Under the pieces are notes generated by a model. That model did not search any database. It saw only the letters and a list, made by a program, of their open reading frames with translations, and had not been told where the DNA came from. A stretch of 64,000 bases of DNA from Naganishia liquefaciens (taxonomy: Eukaryota; Basidiomycota; Tremellomycetes; Filobasidiales; Filobasidiaceae), in NCBI GenBank assembly GCA_013423385.1, contig BLZA01000057.1, positions 125,533 through 189,532 on the forward strand. Reading direction: 5' to 3'. Below are positions 20,701 through 31,554 of the stretch, piece by piece. Position 1 is the first letter of the stretch, and each line of letters starts with the position of its first letter. Both the position numbers and the translations under genes were made by a program.

Positions 20701-23038
20701 CTATCTAGTCATATACAATGTGTCAATGAAAGCCTCGGCCAACTGCGTTACGACGGTGGGTCCAACACTCGTCTGCCCGACACCTGGGTCGGATCGAAAG
20801 GCAAATTTAGTCGTTACGCGAAGGCAGACTTGAGGCAAAGCGTACCGTATAACGCAACCATGTCACCGGACGCTGCGGGACTGTTTTTGACTTCCGTTAG
20901 GACCTCCTTCAGATCCTTGAGCAGATTATCGATATTCCGTGCGGTCGGCATCTGCGCATGTCATTTCAGCTGGTGGAGCACACAACTCACAAACGAAACT
21001 CACGGTAACGGCCAAATGCAATGCTGCCGGATCCGCCAACGCATTCAAGTGCCAACCCTTCTTGCCCATGGCATCACCGACAGCGTAAATGTTGACAGTG
21101 TCACTTCCAAACGCTACAACAGACACCAACGGATCTCCGAGAACGTAGAGATCGGCGGAAAGTACCGGGTCCTGGTGCAAAGCCGTCTTGAGTCTGCGTG
21201 CGGCGCCGATGATGACTTCGCAAGACTGGGCGTAGCCGGATTGTCCGAGATGGGTCATGACGGCCCATGCACCGGCGATGATTGAGCCGGGTCTGACAGA
21301 ACGACGGTGTCATTATAGAGCCATATAATCAGTCTCCGGGAAGCGTACCTGGATCCAGCCATAGAGGGCGATGCGTAGACACCTATTGGAGAAGTCAGCG
21401 CTCTGATCATCCCATTGCGAAACATGACCTTACCTCCTGCCCAGTCTGGTTGAATGTAGTACTGGTACTTCCGCAGGTCTGCATCCCTATACATGATGAC
21501 AGATGAGCCTGTTATAACGTTAAATCAGTATTCTGACGAATCATCATGTCATCACGGTGTACCTTTCGGGCAGAATCCTGAAAGAGCCTCGAGTCAGTAA
21601 ACGTCCCACTGATCCCGCTAACGTTGATCACCGACTCACCATACTTGTGAGTATCACAGCTGATACTCGTCACGCCATCTACACTGAAATCAAAGTCGGG
21701 CAGATCGCGATCCACGCGTTTCAAGAAAGGCATCAAGAAACTGCCCAAGCAGCAATCGACGTGTAGTCCAATCTTGTGCCGCAACGCCAATTTTGCGAGG
21801 TCTCGAATGGGATCGATGGCGCCGTCGGGGAAGTTTGGTGCCGAGCCCACGAGCATGATAGTGTTTGGGTTACTGAATCCCGTGTCAGCTTTTCAGCAGG
21901 AGGAGCAGGACAGCAGCGCAGCTTACATCGCACGAGCCATCCTCGCGACATCAGCCTTTCGGGACACCTTGTGAACGGGTACGACGTGGATCTTGATTCC
22001 AAAGTAGTCCGATGCCTTCCAGAACGCAGCGTGTGCCGACGCCGGGATGATCCTAGGAAGGTAACAATCAGCCTTTTGTCGATGTATGCAGCTGGTGAAC
22101 GCACATCTCGGGCCTTGAAATTCCCTTCGTCGCTCTCGCCCAGTCCCTGTAGGCCTTGCACGCCATGAGAATTGACTCGGTTCCTCCAGAAGTTGCTGCT
22201 AAGACGTCAGCGAATGTCACAAAGGTCTGATCATCTCACGCACTGGTTCCGGCGCCGTGCGGGTTGTTGAAGAGATTCAAGCACATACTGACAATCTCCG
22301 CCTCCATCTTCCTGATTCCTGATGCAGAGAGTTTCATGAGTCGGGTTCAGGGAATGAGGGTGCCGCAATGCACGTACCAGGGAAGACATCGGGGTGTAAA
22401 GGGTTTGACACGATGAATTTCGAAGTAGCATCGACAATCACCTCGTTGATCTCATCACCTCCCTACCAGAATGGTGTCGATAAGACTGACTCGAGGCGAT
22501 ACCGTTTTCGGAAAAACTCACATGATACACCGCTCCACTCACTCGACCCTCCTTGACGTCATTCTTCTCCATCTTCTGCAGCCTATCCATCTGGTCCTTG
22601 AGCCAACCCTTGTCCTTGCCCTCGAGCGGTAGTGTTGCTTGATATTTTACTCCCTCTGGCAGCGTATCCGGAAGGGGGACCAATTTGAGTTCCAGCTGAC
22701 GCCGCGTTTGAGCCAGTTCGGTGGTAAGCTTGGCGCGCGACGATGGTAGACGAAGAAGCATTGAAACGACAATCTGCAAAAGAGTGCTCGGTTCAGTTGA
22801 AATTTGCACTCCAGACAAAGGGACAACTGACCCTCTTAATCCTGTTGAATCCAGCCTGACCGACACCCATCATTCCCTTTGCTCGTACATACCTGTACGC
22901 TTCGAGGTATACATACCGCCAGACCCAGAAGACAAAGAAGGCATTCGCGATGCTAGAGACCCAAGCGCGGGAGCGGCGGAGTTGAGCTGCCGATGGGAGA
23001 GTTGTCGCTCTGCTGATCACAGAGGATAGAGGGCTCAT
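20701..23038 (-). CDS. DPL1: Sphingosine-1-phosphate lyase (PLP enzyme)
   Basis: Cleaves phosphorylated long-chain bases to a fatty aldehyde and phosphoethanolamine at the ER, the exit step of sphingolipid breakdown. N-terminus [16 protein letters not shown] has a single ER-type helix ([19 protein letters not shown]). The lyase core follows: [58 protein letters not shown] and [19 protein letters not shown]. Next come [16 protein letters not shown], the acidic [13 protein letters not shown] and the PLP lysine in [10 protein letters not shown], joined to [32 protein letters not shown] precedes a C-terminal part ending TLYMTR at 20701. More than ten small exons (a 15-nt one at 21563-21577). All catalytic landmarks are present, so the gene looks functional. 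Confidence 0.95.
21563..21577 (-). other. 15-nt micro-exon after the PLP lysine of DPL1
   Basis: GA TTC TGC CCG AAA G bridges HKYG and SSVIM to give the conserved HKYGFCPKGSS. It is flanked by a GTGAGT donor upstream and GTACAC downstream, with CAG acceptors on both introns. Confidence 0.75.
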
Positions 23039-23440
23039 GTTGGGCGATGCGTTGCAGTGGGTATGAAGCCCTTCTGCGTATTGTGAAAAGGGGCTTGGAG
23101 TATGCGTGTGGCGGGTCGAAACGAGCCGTATATATAAATCACCTCAGTATACTCACTCCACTCAGCTGCTCCGGGCAACGGGGATGCGCGACCGATCGCT
23201 GGTTTCGCATTTTGGTCCCGCGCCGTCCTCGCTGAAACGCCCCGAGTGGCAATACATGTATGTGGCTCGAACGGCCATCTACACACCGGATTGGCACAAA
23301 TTTGATCCCATCGCGCGGCACTGGTATAGTGATTCAACGTGGCCCATACGAAGACGCCATGAATGCAATATATGCCACGGTCGGAATACTGACGGCCGTA
23401 AGGGTGATACAGCAAACGCCCGAACTCCATCCAAAATCCA
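23039..23440. other. DPL1 promoter and RRP41 3' region
   Basis: On the minus strand a TATATATA element at 23129-23136 lies 91 bp before the DPL1 start. Nothing else is recognised. Confidence 0.4.
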
Positions 23441-24398
23441 TCACAAGCCCACTGCACTCGTCGTGCCTTGTCCCATCTGCATCCTCTCCACAACCGTCGC
23501 CGTCCGTCTCCTCACTTCCTCCTGCATCTCCGCATGCAATATCCTGCACCCTTCCACACCTACATCCAACATCTCCTCGAATCGATCCACGTGGATCCGC
23601 GTTTCGAGCGTCGCAAGCGTCACTTTGCCCGTTGCAGGAAGGGAAGCAACAACAAGGTGAGGAATATCGGATTCTTCAGGGCCGGAGAGGTCGAGGAGAG
23701 GTTGTGTCAGGTGAAGACCTATTGACAAGGAGGTGATGTAGTCGGACATGGCTACACCGGCGTCGATGAGTGCCAAGGTTGTTGCATTGATCGCGGTCGA
23801 CAGAATGCCTATGACAGCGTCTAGTCAGCTGCCGACGAAAAGATCAAAGGTTTTTTCCACTCACCTCCATCGGATCCTAGCACTTGCACGTAGATCGATA
23901 TCTCCGTCCGCGGATAGAGCTGCAGCATTACGATCGGCTCAAACGTATCTCTTATTGCAGCCGCAACCTCTGTTAAACGCCTTTACTAGAAATAACAGAG
24001 CTTCTGATCAGCTTCGTTCCACTCCTCTGTAAGATGTTCGGCAAGGAGCACTACCCACTTATCACCTCTTGTTCTCTTACTTCCACCCTGTTGTGCCCAT
24101 GCAGCTTCTCCGACTTCTACACTAATGAACGCCTTGTCATGCTGCACCAGACTCCGAGACTGTCCCTTTGGTTCCCTCGGTCCAAAGACGGTGGCTGAGA
24201 CGGTAGTGAGACCTTGTTGCATTGTCGCAGAACCATCAGCGTTTGCTTGAGGAGAGAAAGTCATGGCGACCGAGCGAAGTTCGTATGGACGACGGCCATC
24301 TTGGCGGAGACCTGAAGAGAAGTTAGTTATTGCTCACGGCGTCATCCAAGATCGGACATACCTCCTTCGTTGAGAATTTCGATCCGAGAGGAGGACAT
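23441..24398 (-). CDS. RRP41: Exosome core subunit RRP41 (RNase PH family)
   Basis: Component of the nine-subunit RNA exosome ring that guides RNA to Rrp44/Rrp6 for processing and decay in nucleus and cytoplasm. The start MSSSRIEILNEGG (24398) is spliced to LRQDGRRPYELRSVAM, the family signature. LTTVSATVFGPREPK, the RNase PH beta-strand ending TRGDK, LTEVAAAIRDTFEPIVMLQL, YPRTEISIYVQVLGSDGG, ILSTAINATTLALIDAGVAM and a C-terminal helix ending TTSAVGL follow. Four exons, all GT-AG. About 265 aa is normal for RRP41 (yeast Ski6). In eukaryotic rings this subunit has lost catalytic activity; that is family knowledge. It shares a 342 bp intergenic promoter with the divergent PBDC1-family gene. Confidence 0.93.
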
Positions 24399-24740
24399 CG
24401 AGATTAGACCGCTGGACAGCCTGTGTGTTTCGGACTGATGCAGGGAACCGCTCCATGCAGCAGTGATGTAGGCATCGACGACAAGAAGTCGCTGCGATGT
24501 GCAGTGTGCCTTGCCTCCTCGGCGTCGCACGTGACTTCGGCCGCCGGTCCAAAAGACTGTCTGACGTTTCCTCTCGCATCTTCAAGACGTGGTAGACTCC
24601 AATTTATGCTGAAGCTCGGGTCATTGGGTTCATTCACATTCAAGGCCGACACCATAGCATATTCCGATACATATCAAGTTCACCAGCATTCTCTCACAAA
24701 CCTCATCTGAATCGAACAAAAAAAGGAGCAATACGTCAGC
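24399..24740. promoter_or_regulatory. Bidirectional promoter between RRP41 and PBDC1-family gene
   Basis: 342 bp separate the two divergent start codons. No TATA box stands out, as expected for housekeeping genes. Confidence 0.5.
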
Positions 24741-25435
24741 ATGTCTATCCCAGGATTCGACCCCAACACCGCCGGTAACCATGAAGAGATCGAGATGCAA
24801 TTCGCCGTCAAGACCGTGGAACATCTCGAGGTACGCTACCTATATTACCTTTTGGCCCGACTGACATCTTCCTTCCAGGCCTACCAGAAACTCCTTTACG
24901 CACTGCCGCCGTCAAAGCTGAAGCTTACCAAAGTCGATGACGAGCTGTTCGAGGATTTCAAGGCGACTTTCCCTGAACTTGCCACACCAGAGGCATTGGC
25001 AAAGCTTGACGAGAGCGAAATGAAGTCTGAGGCGGGCAAGGAAAAGTGGAGGAATTTCATCATGAAGGTGAGCTGGCTCGGCTCATTCGCTCTCGCGACG
25101 TTCGGTCTGACGTATGGTACGTTCAGTACGAGAAAGTTATCCCGGATTACAACTTTGGAACCATGCTTCGACCGGATGCCAAGCGGGAATATGACCAGGA
25201 CAACAACATGTTTGTGACAAGAACGCAGTTCTATGCCATCGAGGTATGTTCGAGTCTCCAGTTGGCCGCATAATTTGTTCAGTTTATGGGGACTGATTCT
25301 GTGATGGTCAGGTCGCACGTAACAGGCTCGGAGTGAATGATGACCGTAAGGACTGCCTTTTGGCAATAATAAAACATGTCCCGATCCTGATGCCCATATG
25401 AAACAGTGCACAACTCCGCCAAAGCCAAGAAATAG
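24741..25435 (+). CDS. PBDC1: PBDC1/YPL225W family protein (eEF1A biogenesis chaperone type)
   Basis: Small conserved cytosolic protein; the yeast member YPL225W (Chp1) has been described as a cotranslational chaperone for eEF1A. Exon 1 MSIPGFDPNTAGNHEEIEMQ-FAVKTVEHLE is followed by AYQKLLYALPPSKLKLTKVD, FEDFKATFPEL, SEAGKEKWRNFIMK, YEKVIPDYNFGTMLRPDAKR, FVTRTQFYAIEVARNRLGVN and a last exon LHNSAKAKK ending at 25433-25435. The LTKVDDELF, EKWRNF and DYNFGTMLR blocks are the family signature. Five exons with small introns. Length (about 150 aa) is normal. The divergent neighbour is an RNA exosome subunit. Confidence 0.92.
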
Positions 25436-25919
25436 ATACCGCTCGAATCCTGTATTGTCCAGAGGTTACCAATAATGAACAGGGTAATTCATCTCCCAAT
25501 CTGAAAAGTCGGACTCCGAGTCATCTGCGAGAAGAACGGTTCAAACAGAGCTGATCCGCGACGGAGCGAACGAGTCCTAGCGTGATCCCGTGAGGGGACA
25601 TCTACTTTCCACCGTTCAGCCCAACTCCGCATTCAGTCTCACGTCAGGCTACAGACACTTTTCGAATACTTGATCGTGCGTTGACTGGCAGTGAAGATCG
25701 GCGAAGCCAATACAAGCTGCCTAAATGGTCAACTCACGGAAACGCTTGAGCAGCGGTCTTCCTTTCCACCTCCAATGGCACAATACTTGCTTTGCAGAGG
25801 AGACGCGACCAATTCCCCATAACATAAGGCACCAAAACATAGCAATACGGGCCAATACTCAAACTCTGACTACATTCAGCGAAGCTTCAGGCTTGGTGTG
25901 TCAGCGGTACATGTAACAA
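25436..25919. other. Intergenic, no gene seen
   Basis: Convergent 3' ends of the PBDC1-family gene and the orphan ORF. No recognised element. Confidence 0.5.
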
Positions 25920-26972
25920 TCAGATCGGGATAGGCCATATACGGGAATCCTGTGGTGACAAGAGTCCCGATGTTTCACTCGACTGGCGTGACTGCTCATA
26001 GAGCTTCATCCATTCGTCACCAAGGATTCTGTCACGGAAAGTCGGATTTACAGTCCCGTATTCTACAAGCACAGACAAGGCGTCTTCTTTAGGCATTGGA
26101 TCCCCTTCGCACGATACCTCCCGTATGAACTCGTCAAAGCTCAAAGGAATTTGGTCTAGGGGCCTGTCTCTGACACGGTTGAAGTTGGTCCAGAGAAAGA
26201 TAGCGTGTGCCCAGTGAATCGCAACATCCCTTACAAAAAGTCTCAATGACTTCTCGTCTGACCTCAACTGTTGAAGGAATGTCTCAACTGCGCAAGACAA
26301 AGGCTTCAGCATAGCAGAAGGCTGGCCTGCCTGTTTCGCGCGCGAATAGTATTCCGACTGGAGATCTGGCCATAAAGGGCTGCACTTGTCGTCGATGCCG
26401 TCTTGCAGTCTGAAGCGCAACTCCTTTAGCGCACACGCTGCCATCAACTCCTTATCGACCGCAAGCAATTCTGAGTTGATGTTTTCCGAAGACAAGGTGC
26501 TAGGCCGGCGGTTGCCCAGATTGAGTTCTTTCCGGACATAGCTGATACGATCGACAGAAGGGTATTCTGTTTCGCACAGTGCCACGAGTTGCAGATAAAG
26601 ATCTTCTAATTTCTTGCGTTCTTCCTGGACGTCGTCCCGAGTGTACCATCCCACATCTTCTAGAAATGTTCTTGTCACAGTCAAGGTATCCCAATCTCTG
26701 CTTTCTTGTCTTTGTACTGACTCAGAATTGATGGACGGGGCTCCGAGCGCTGTACTGCCTGCTTCTTCTCGGTCGCCCATCAAGAAACTCGTATTGCTTA
26801 CTAGCATACTTCCCGCAATGATCAGAGTTCTTCGTGTATAAGCTCTCCAACTGCGGATAGGAGAGAGCCTGACGATTTCGAAGGCGTCGATCAGACTTGA
26901 AGGATCCCTCCTCAGCTGCTCAAAGGCTTCCGAAAAGATGCTCGATGTGGAGAAGGCGGCAGTCGTTGTCAT
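25920..26972 (-). CDS. Orphan intronless protein of 350 residues
   Basis: Not recognised. One uninterrupted frame starts MTTTAAFSTSSIFSEAFEQL (26972) and ends SRIWPIPI (25920). It is predicted to be soluble and mostly helical: EERKKLEDLYLQLVALCETE and NINSELLAVDKELMAACALK are amphipathic, with Trp/Phe-rich patches (HWAHAIFLWTNFNRVRD) near the C-terminus. No signal peptide or clear membrane helix, and no catalytic motif I know. The lack of introns is exceptional here, where every recognised neighbour has several. An upstream minus-strand frame at 26920-27297 could be an extra 5' exon, but I see no convincing splice. A lineage-specific gene or a retro-copied gene are both possible. Confidence 0.55.
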   Translation of the reverse strand: MTTTAAFSTSSIFSEAFEQLRRDPSSLIDAFEIVRLSPIRSWRAYTRRTLIIAGSMLVSNTSFLMGDREEAGSTALGAPSINSESVQRQESRDWDTLTVTRTFLEDVGWYTRDDVQEERKKLEDLYLQLVALCETEYPSVDRISYVRKELNLGNRRPSTLSSENINSELLAVDKELMAACALKELRFRLQDGIDDKCSPLWPDLQSEYYSRAKQAGQPSAMLKPLSCAVETFLQQLRSDEKSLRLFVRDVAIHWAHAIFLWTNFNRVRDRPLDQIPLSFDEFIREVSCEGDPMPKEDALSVLVEYGTVNPTFRDRILGDEWMKLYEQSRQSSETSGLLSPQDSRIWPIPI

Positions 26973-28386
26973 TGGAGCGCGGGTACGACGACTGGGACGA
27001 TGGACCAGGTGTCAAGGAAACGCTTAAGCCCCACAACTTGGTGTAAAGGCGCAAGTATGACTTGAAAGTCAGTCCTCTACAACCTGTAAACAACGTACTT
27101 AACCTCAATGCGCGCGCACGACTGGTCTTCGATATTTGCCTTCGTGTCTTATACCTCGGCTCTTTGTGCATCTTCGCATGAATTTCGAAACGCTTCACCG
27201 TAGGTGGGAGCCTTCCGACCTTCATACTCGGATTCTGAGAAGAAAGGACAGCACGAGTCGATTGCACACGCTCCCTCGATTTGAGAGGAACGAACAAAGG
27301 GTTAAATGGTGCGCCGAATCGTGTTCAAGTCATTCTGCTGGAGGAGGCGCTTAGGAGGATCCGAGCGTTCTCATCGAGGAGAACGGTGGGTGTTTGACAG
27401 AACACCCGAAAAGGCTTTGGAATTTTCCGGTCTGACTTCGACTAGTGTTGACGAAGCCCTCGCAAAATCGTTCAGTCGGTCAAGAACGACTTTCTCGAAT
27501 CCTCCAGGATGATTCACGCCTTCTACGCAGACGGCAATTACGAAGTATGCACAAGTGATAGTCTATCATTCAACGCCCTGCCGCATTTGCAGCTGATTCT
27601 GCGACAGGGCGCCGTAGTCTAGTGCTTCCATTGCCTTTTGCTTTGAGTACCGAGGTCGAGCATTAATGAAACCTGGGCCGAAAGTAAAGCAGCCAGAGAA
27701 GGCACAGTCTTTGCCGAAGCTTTCAACTGCCACAATCTGTCTGTGGTCTGGCATGTGAACACATCATCGCTGCTCACAAATGACAGCTTCCCTGTCGGCA
27801 AACTTCGAGAAAACGTGGATGGTGTTTCGATGAAAGCAACACAAGGATATCACCGAGACCTTCGATAGCTATGGCGCACGAGAGATCTTGATTTTACAGT
27901 GAGCCTTTCGGATATCCCGCAAAGCTGCTCATCCTAAAGACAAATCTACCTCGCACATGATGCACCGTCTGTAGATACCTTGAACGGAGTGAGTTGTGGG
28001 CTTCAGTATCATGTTTGGCCCTTTGGCGCATAGTAAAAACCTTCTGGAGAATGCCCAGCAGTCGAGAGGGGTTATCAGTCTCTCTCAGCATTGACTCGCA
28101 GCGATAACTTCAGGAGTGAGCGAGACTCTGCAATGGCAGTGGCGATTCGAGCGCATGATCGCTGTACTTGAGCCCTTCCTGTAGAAGTTTCCGAGCTGTA
28201 CTGTAGCGTCAACATTTCCCGCGCTGAAGTATCTGACGTCATTTGGCGGGCTTTACAATCAAAGGCACCTCGATCTGTTCCTGCAAAATGGACGTTCTTG
28301 CGTCCTGCTCACGTTATATATATGAATCGGCCGTAGCGTCCTATCCAGTAAACTTTGAGCATTTTCCAGTCACTCTATCCTCCATC
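26973..28386. other. Gene-poor stretch with possible degenerate coding
   Basis: Two short plus-strand frames have protein-like composition but no family: one around 27470-27540 (KNDFLESSRMIHAFYADGNYE cut short by a GTATGC donor) and one around 27680-27870 (TVFAEAFNCHNLSVVWHV). Their frames are not joined by obvious introns and stops intervene. This may be a relic of a gene. TATATATA at 28315-28322 belongs to the next gene. Confidence 0.3.
28315..28322 (+). promoter_or_regulatory. TATA-like box of the DUF4336 gene
   Basis: TATATATA lies 65 bp before the ATG at 28387. Confidence 0.4.
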
Positions 28387-29227
28387 ATGTCTGAAACCGT
28401 CATCCGCAAGCTCAACAGCGCCATCACCATCTTCTCAATCCCATTCAGCCGGATGGGCTTGCCGATTGGGAACCGGTCTACAGGTATCAAGCTAAAGAAC
28501 AACGACGTTTTTGTATTGGTGTCAAGCCCGCCAGATGAGCCTACAAAAGAGGCGTTGAACGAGATGGGACGTGTCGCGTAAGTCGTTGAGCGCGTGTTTT
28601 GACCCGTTGGCTCATGCACCTCAAATTCCAGGTACCTGCTGGTCCCGGACTACGAACATTCTATGAATATCGTCGCATTTTCTCAAGCGTACCCCTTTGC
28701 CAAGTGCATCGGCCCAGAAGGTATTGACTCAAAGCAACCCTCCGTGTCATGGGCAGGTCTCTTTGGCGCCGGCGGAGAATCCAAAACGTACGGATTTGAA
28801 GACGAAATCAGGCTACACTACTTTCCCGGACACATGAATAAGGAGATCGCAGTGCTTCACATGCCAAGCAAGACCTTGCTGTGTGCGGATCTGTTATTCA
28901 ACTTGCCGCCAACCGAGGGATACAAGCAGACTTCGCAGTCTGGAGAGGCAGTCTGGCCTGTCAACAAGTTGCAAGAGAGTTTGCAGCCCGGAACGACAGC
29001 CCACTCGGTTGTGGGCACGTTGACAGGCAAGAATAGGGAGTGAGTTCCGTGTCTGATGCGTTATTTTAGGCACTCATGTCCTTGCTTTGTGTCGCAGAGC
29101 CATGTCGCGAGACTCCAAGATCGTTGCTGCATGGGACTTTGACCGCATTGTGCCTTGTCATGGCGATGTCATCGAGAGCGGAGGCAAGGAGAAGTGGCTC
29201 CAGACATTCCAGCAGTACTTGCAGTGA
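28387..29227 (+). CDS. DUF4336 family protein (metallo-beta-lactamase-like fold)
   Basis: Exons 28387-28578, about 28633-29041 and about 29099-29227. The protein starts MSETVIRKLNSAITIFSIPF and continues RMGLPIGNRSTGIKLKNNDV, FVLVSSPPDEPTKEALNEMG, YLLVPDYEHSMNIVAFSQAY, DEIRLHYFPGHMNKEIAVLH, LLCADLLFNLPPTEGY and DFDRIVPCHGDVIESGGKEK. The order 'NRSTGIKL...PDYEH...HYFPGHMNKE...ADLLFN...PCHGDVI' follows the DUF4336 pattern, a degenerate metallo-hydrolase fold found in fungi and bacteria. Activity is unknown. The introns start GTAAGT and GTGAGT. A GTGAGT also overlaps the stop codon, so a further downstream exon cannot be excluded. A TATA-like box and small size suggest regulated expression. Confidence 0.85.
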
Positions 29228-29724
29228 GTGGACGCTAATGAGTCTGAATGAAACGATGGGAGATGTGAAGGTCGTCTTTGACAAGCTATGGTCGACACGG
29301 CCTCGAATTGCTAAGCAGATAGGTAGAAAACGCGACGGGTTGTAGCGCGATGACAACGCGATAATGGACACTTGATAACAAATTGACTAATGTCATAGCG
29401 GGGAAGTAGCGAATGCTCAATAGCTTGTCCGCTGTATTGCAGTCGTTGGTCGCCGTTCAAAGAAGCTCTCCCAACTTTTTGCTTGTGTCAGGTCGTCCGG
29501 GACTCGGATAAGGCAGAAGCCCGAGAATTGCTCAGCAGACGCGCGTGGAGGCTTGTTAAGGTCGGCTTAAATCCGCGCTTCGTCAGAATGTCGCAGAAGC
29601 ACTCGGCAGGATGACGAAACTTCTGGGGACTTTCATCACCTGAGCCACTTGTATATAACACCCAAGGCCCTCATAGCACTTGCAACGCTGGTCCAAGTGC
29701 CGCTGCACAAAATCAATCTACACA
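29228..29724. other. Promoter region of the NADP reductase gene
   Basis: About 500 bp without a gene. TATATAA at 29652-29658 lies 67 bp before the next ATG. Confidence 0.45.
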
Positions 29725-31051
29725 ATGACCACCAACGCCCAGCTCCTCTTCAACGCGATTCCCAAGGGAGAGCCCACGCCGGAAACGTTCAAGTACAACA
29801 CCGAGAACACCATCGATCTTGAACAGAAGCTTAGCGATGGTGCTTGCATTGTCAAGGTCATTGTCGTCTCTCTCGACCCGTACATGCGAGGTCGAATGCG
29901 ACCGGCCGAGGTGAAGAGCTATTCCCCGGCTTTCGAGCTTCACAAACCGTTAACTGGTCACGGTGTCGCCGTCGTTATTCGGGCTGCCGAGGACTCAAAG
30001 TACAAGGTCGGAGACCACGTTTACGGTGTCATTCCGTACCAGCAGTACATCTTCTTCCCGGGAGAGCAAAAGGTGGACGAGGAGACCAAGAAGTTCTTGG
30101 GTCCCTCGCCATTGCGAGTCATCAAGAACGAGGAGGGTCTGCCATGGGTGCGTTTTGAGCATTATGAAATACCATCCTATCGCTGACTATGATTTCTTTG
30201 CAGTCCGCATACATCGGTGCCGCTGGTATGCCCGGAAAGACCGCCTTCATGGCTTGGAAGGAAATTGCCGACGCCAAGAAGGGCGAGACTGCTTTCGTTT
30301 CAGCCGGAAGTGGACCTGTCGGTCAGATGGTCATTCAGATTGCCAAGGCTGATGGCATGAAGGTCATTTCGAGCGCCGGAAGCGACGACAAGGTCGAATT
30401 CTTGAAGGAGTTGGGCGCGGATGTTGCTTTCAACTGTGAGTGTTAGGAGACTGCTTTTCAGGAAAACCAACGCTGAAGCGTCGATACCTCCGCAGACAAG
30501 ACAACGGACGCCAAGAAGATCTTTGCCGAGCACGGTCCCATTGACGTCAACTGGGTCAACGTCGGTGGCAAGTCGTTCGAGGAAGAGCTCGAGTTCATGA
30601 ACATGCACGGCCGATTGATTGGTATGTTCTTCACGATAGGACCCGATCTCAAGTGTTGACAGCAGTTTATCTCTACCTTTGCGCTCAATCAGCCTGTGGA
30701 TGGATCTCCGCCTACAACGGTGAAAGCTACGGCGTTAAGAACTTGTTCAATTTTGTCGCCAAGCGATTGATGATGCGAGGATTCATCGTCGGGGATTTCG
30801 AAGTATGTTGACCAGTCTTGACGGGCGCACAACGTGACACCTGACATTTCCATCCTCTCCAGCACAAGTATTCGGATGAATTCTACAAGTCGATCCCGAA
30901 AAAGCTGGCGTACGGCGATCTCAAGTTCAAGGAGGTCAAGTATGACGGTCTCGAAAACGCCCCTCAGGCTTTCCTCGACATGCTTCGAGGCCAGCAGAAA
31001 GATGGCTTTGGAAAAGTGTTCATCCAGGTCGCTTCTGATGACGCCCACTAA
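29725..31051 (+). CDS. Zinc-free medium-chain NADP oxidoreductase (PTGR/alkenal reductase type)
   Basis: Reduces the double bond of alpha,beta-unsaturated carbonyls with NADPH, a detoxification role. Start MTTNAQLLFNAIPKGEPTPE at 29725. VVSLDPYMRGRMRPAEVKSY and KPLTGHGVAVVIRAAEDSKY form the GroES-like domain. After an intron comes SAYIGAAGMPGKTAFMAWKE, then the nucleotide-binding FVSAGSGPVGQMVIQIAK (GxGxxG type), VNWVNVGGKSFEEEL and a C-terminal ANAPQAFLDM-like segment, ending QVASDDAH at 31049-31051. About five introns. No zinc-ligand cysteine pattern is present, matching the leukotriene B4 12-hydroxydehydrogenase/PTGR branch. The TATA-containing promoter fits inducible expression. Physiological substrate unknown. 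Confidence 0.9.
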
Positions 31052-31554
31052 ACGGAGAAAAAGTCGAGTTGTAATATCGTCACAATTGCATAGAAGAGCC
31101 ACAGAAAGAGATGGCCTCAAATGACACAACTCAAGGATTCTGACTGGGCATTCATTAAATTGAATTGAGCAGTCAACATCAGCTTCGACTATAACTGTCT
31201 AGCCATCTGTCAGTGACTTTGCTAATGACCCTCACATCCGACTCATCCAGTTTCCGTAAGGTCTGACTCCTTGGACTCGTGCATTTTGGCGACAGCGTTT
31301 TGCAGCTTGGATGTTTCGCTGCTTTATCAGTCTCTGCTCGTGGTTTCCTAGTACCCCAGCGAGAGATGGCTACAAGTCAAGCACCGCGAATAAAGAAGCT
31401 CGCCTGCATGTGATGGTAAAGCAGAGCAAGAAGTGAAATCCCGAGGTCCCAATCAGATGCTTGAAGCGTCGCCCGACTGCATTCCTCCCGTCCTCGATAT
31501 CACAACAATCAGCCCTGCCGTGCCTTTTTGATGTGACGCAACGATCTGCGCAAC
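31052..31554. other. Convergent intergenic region, nothing recognised
   Basis: Between two tail-to-tail genes. No coding or structural signal noted. Confidence 0.5.
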
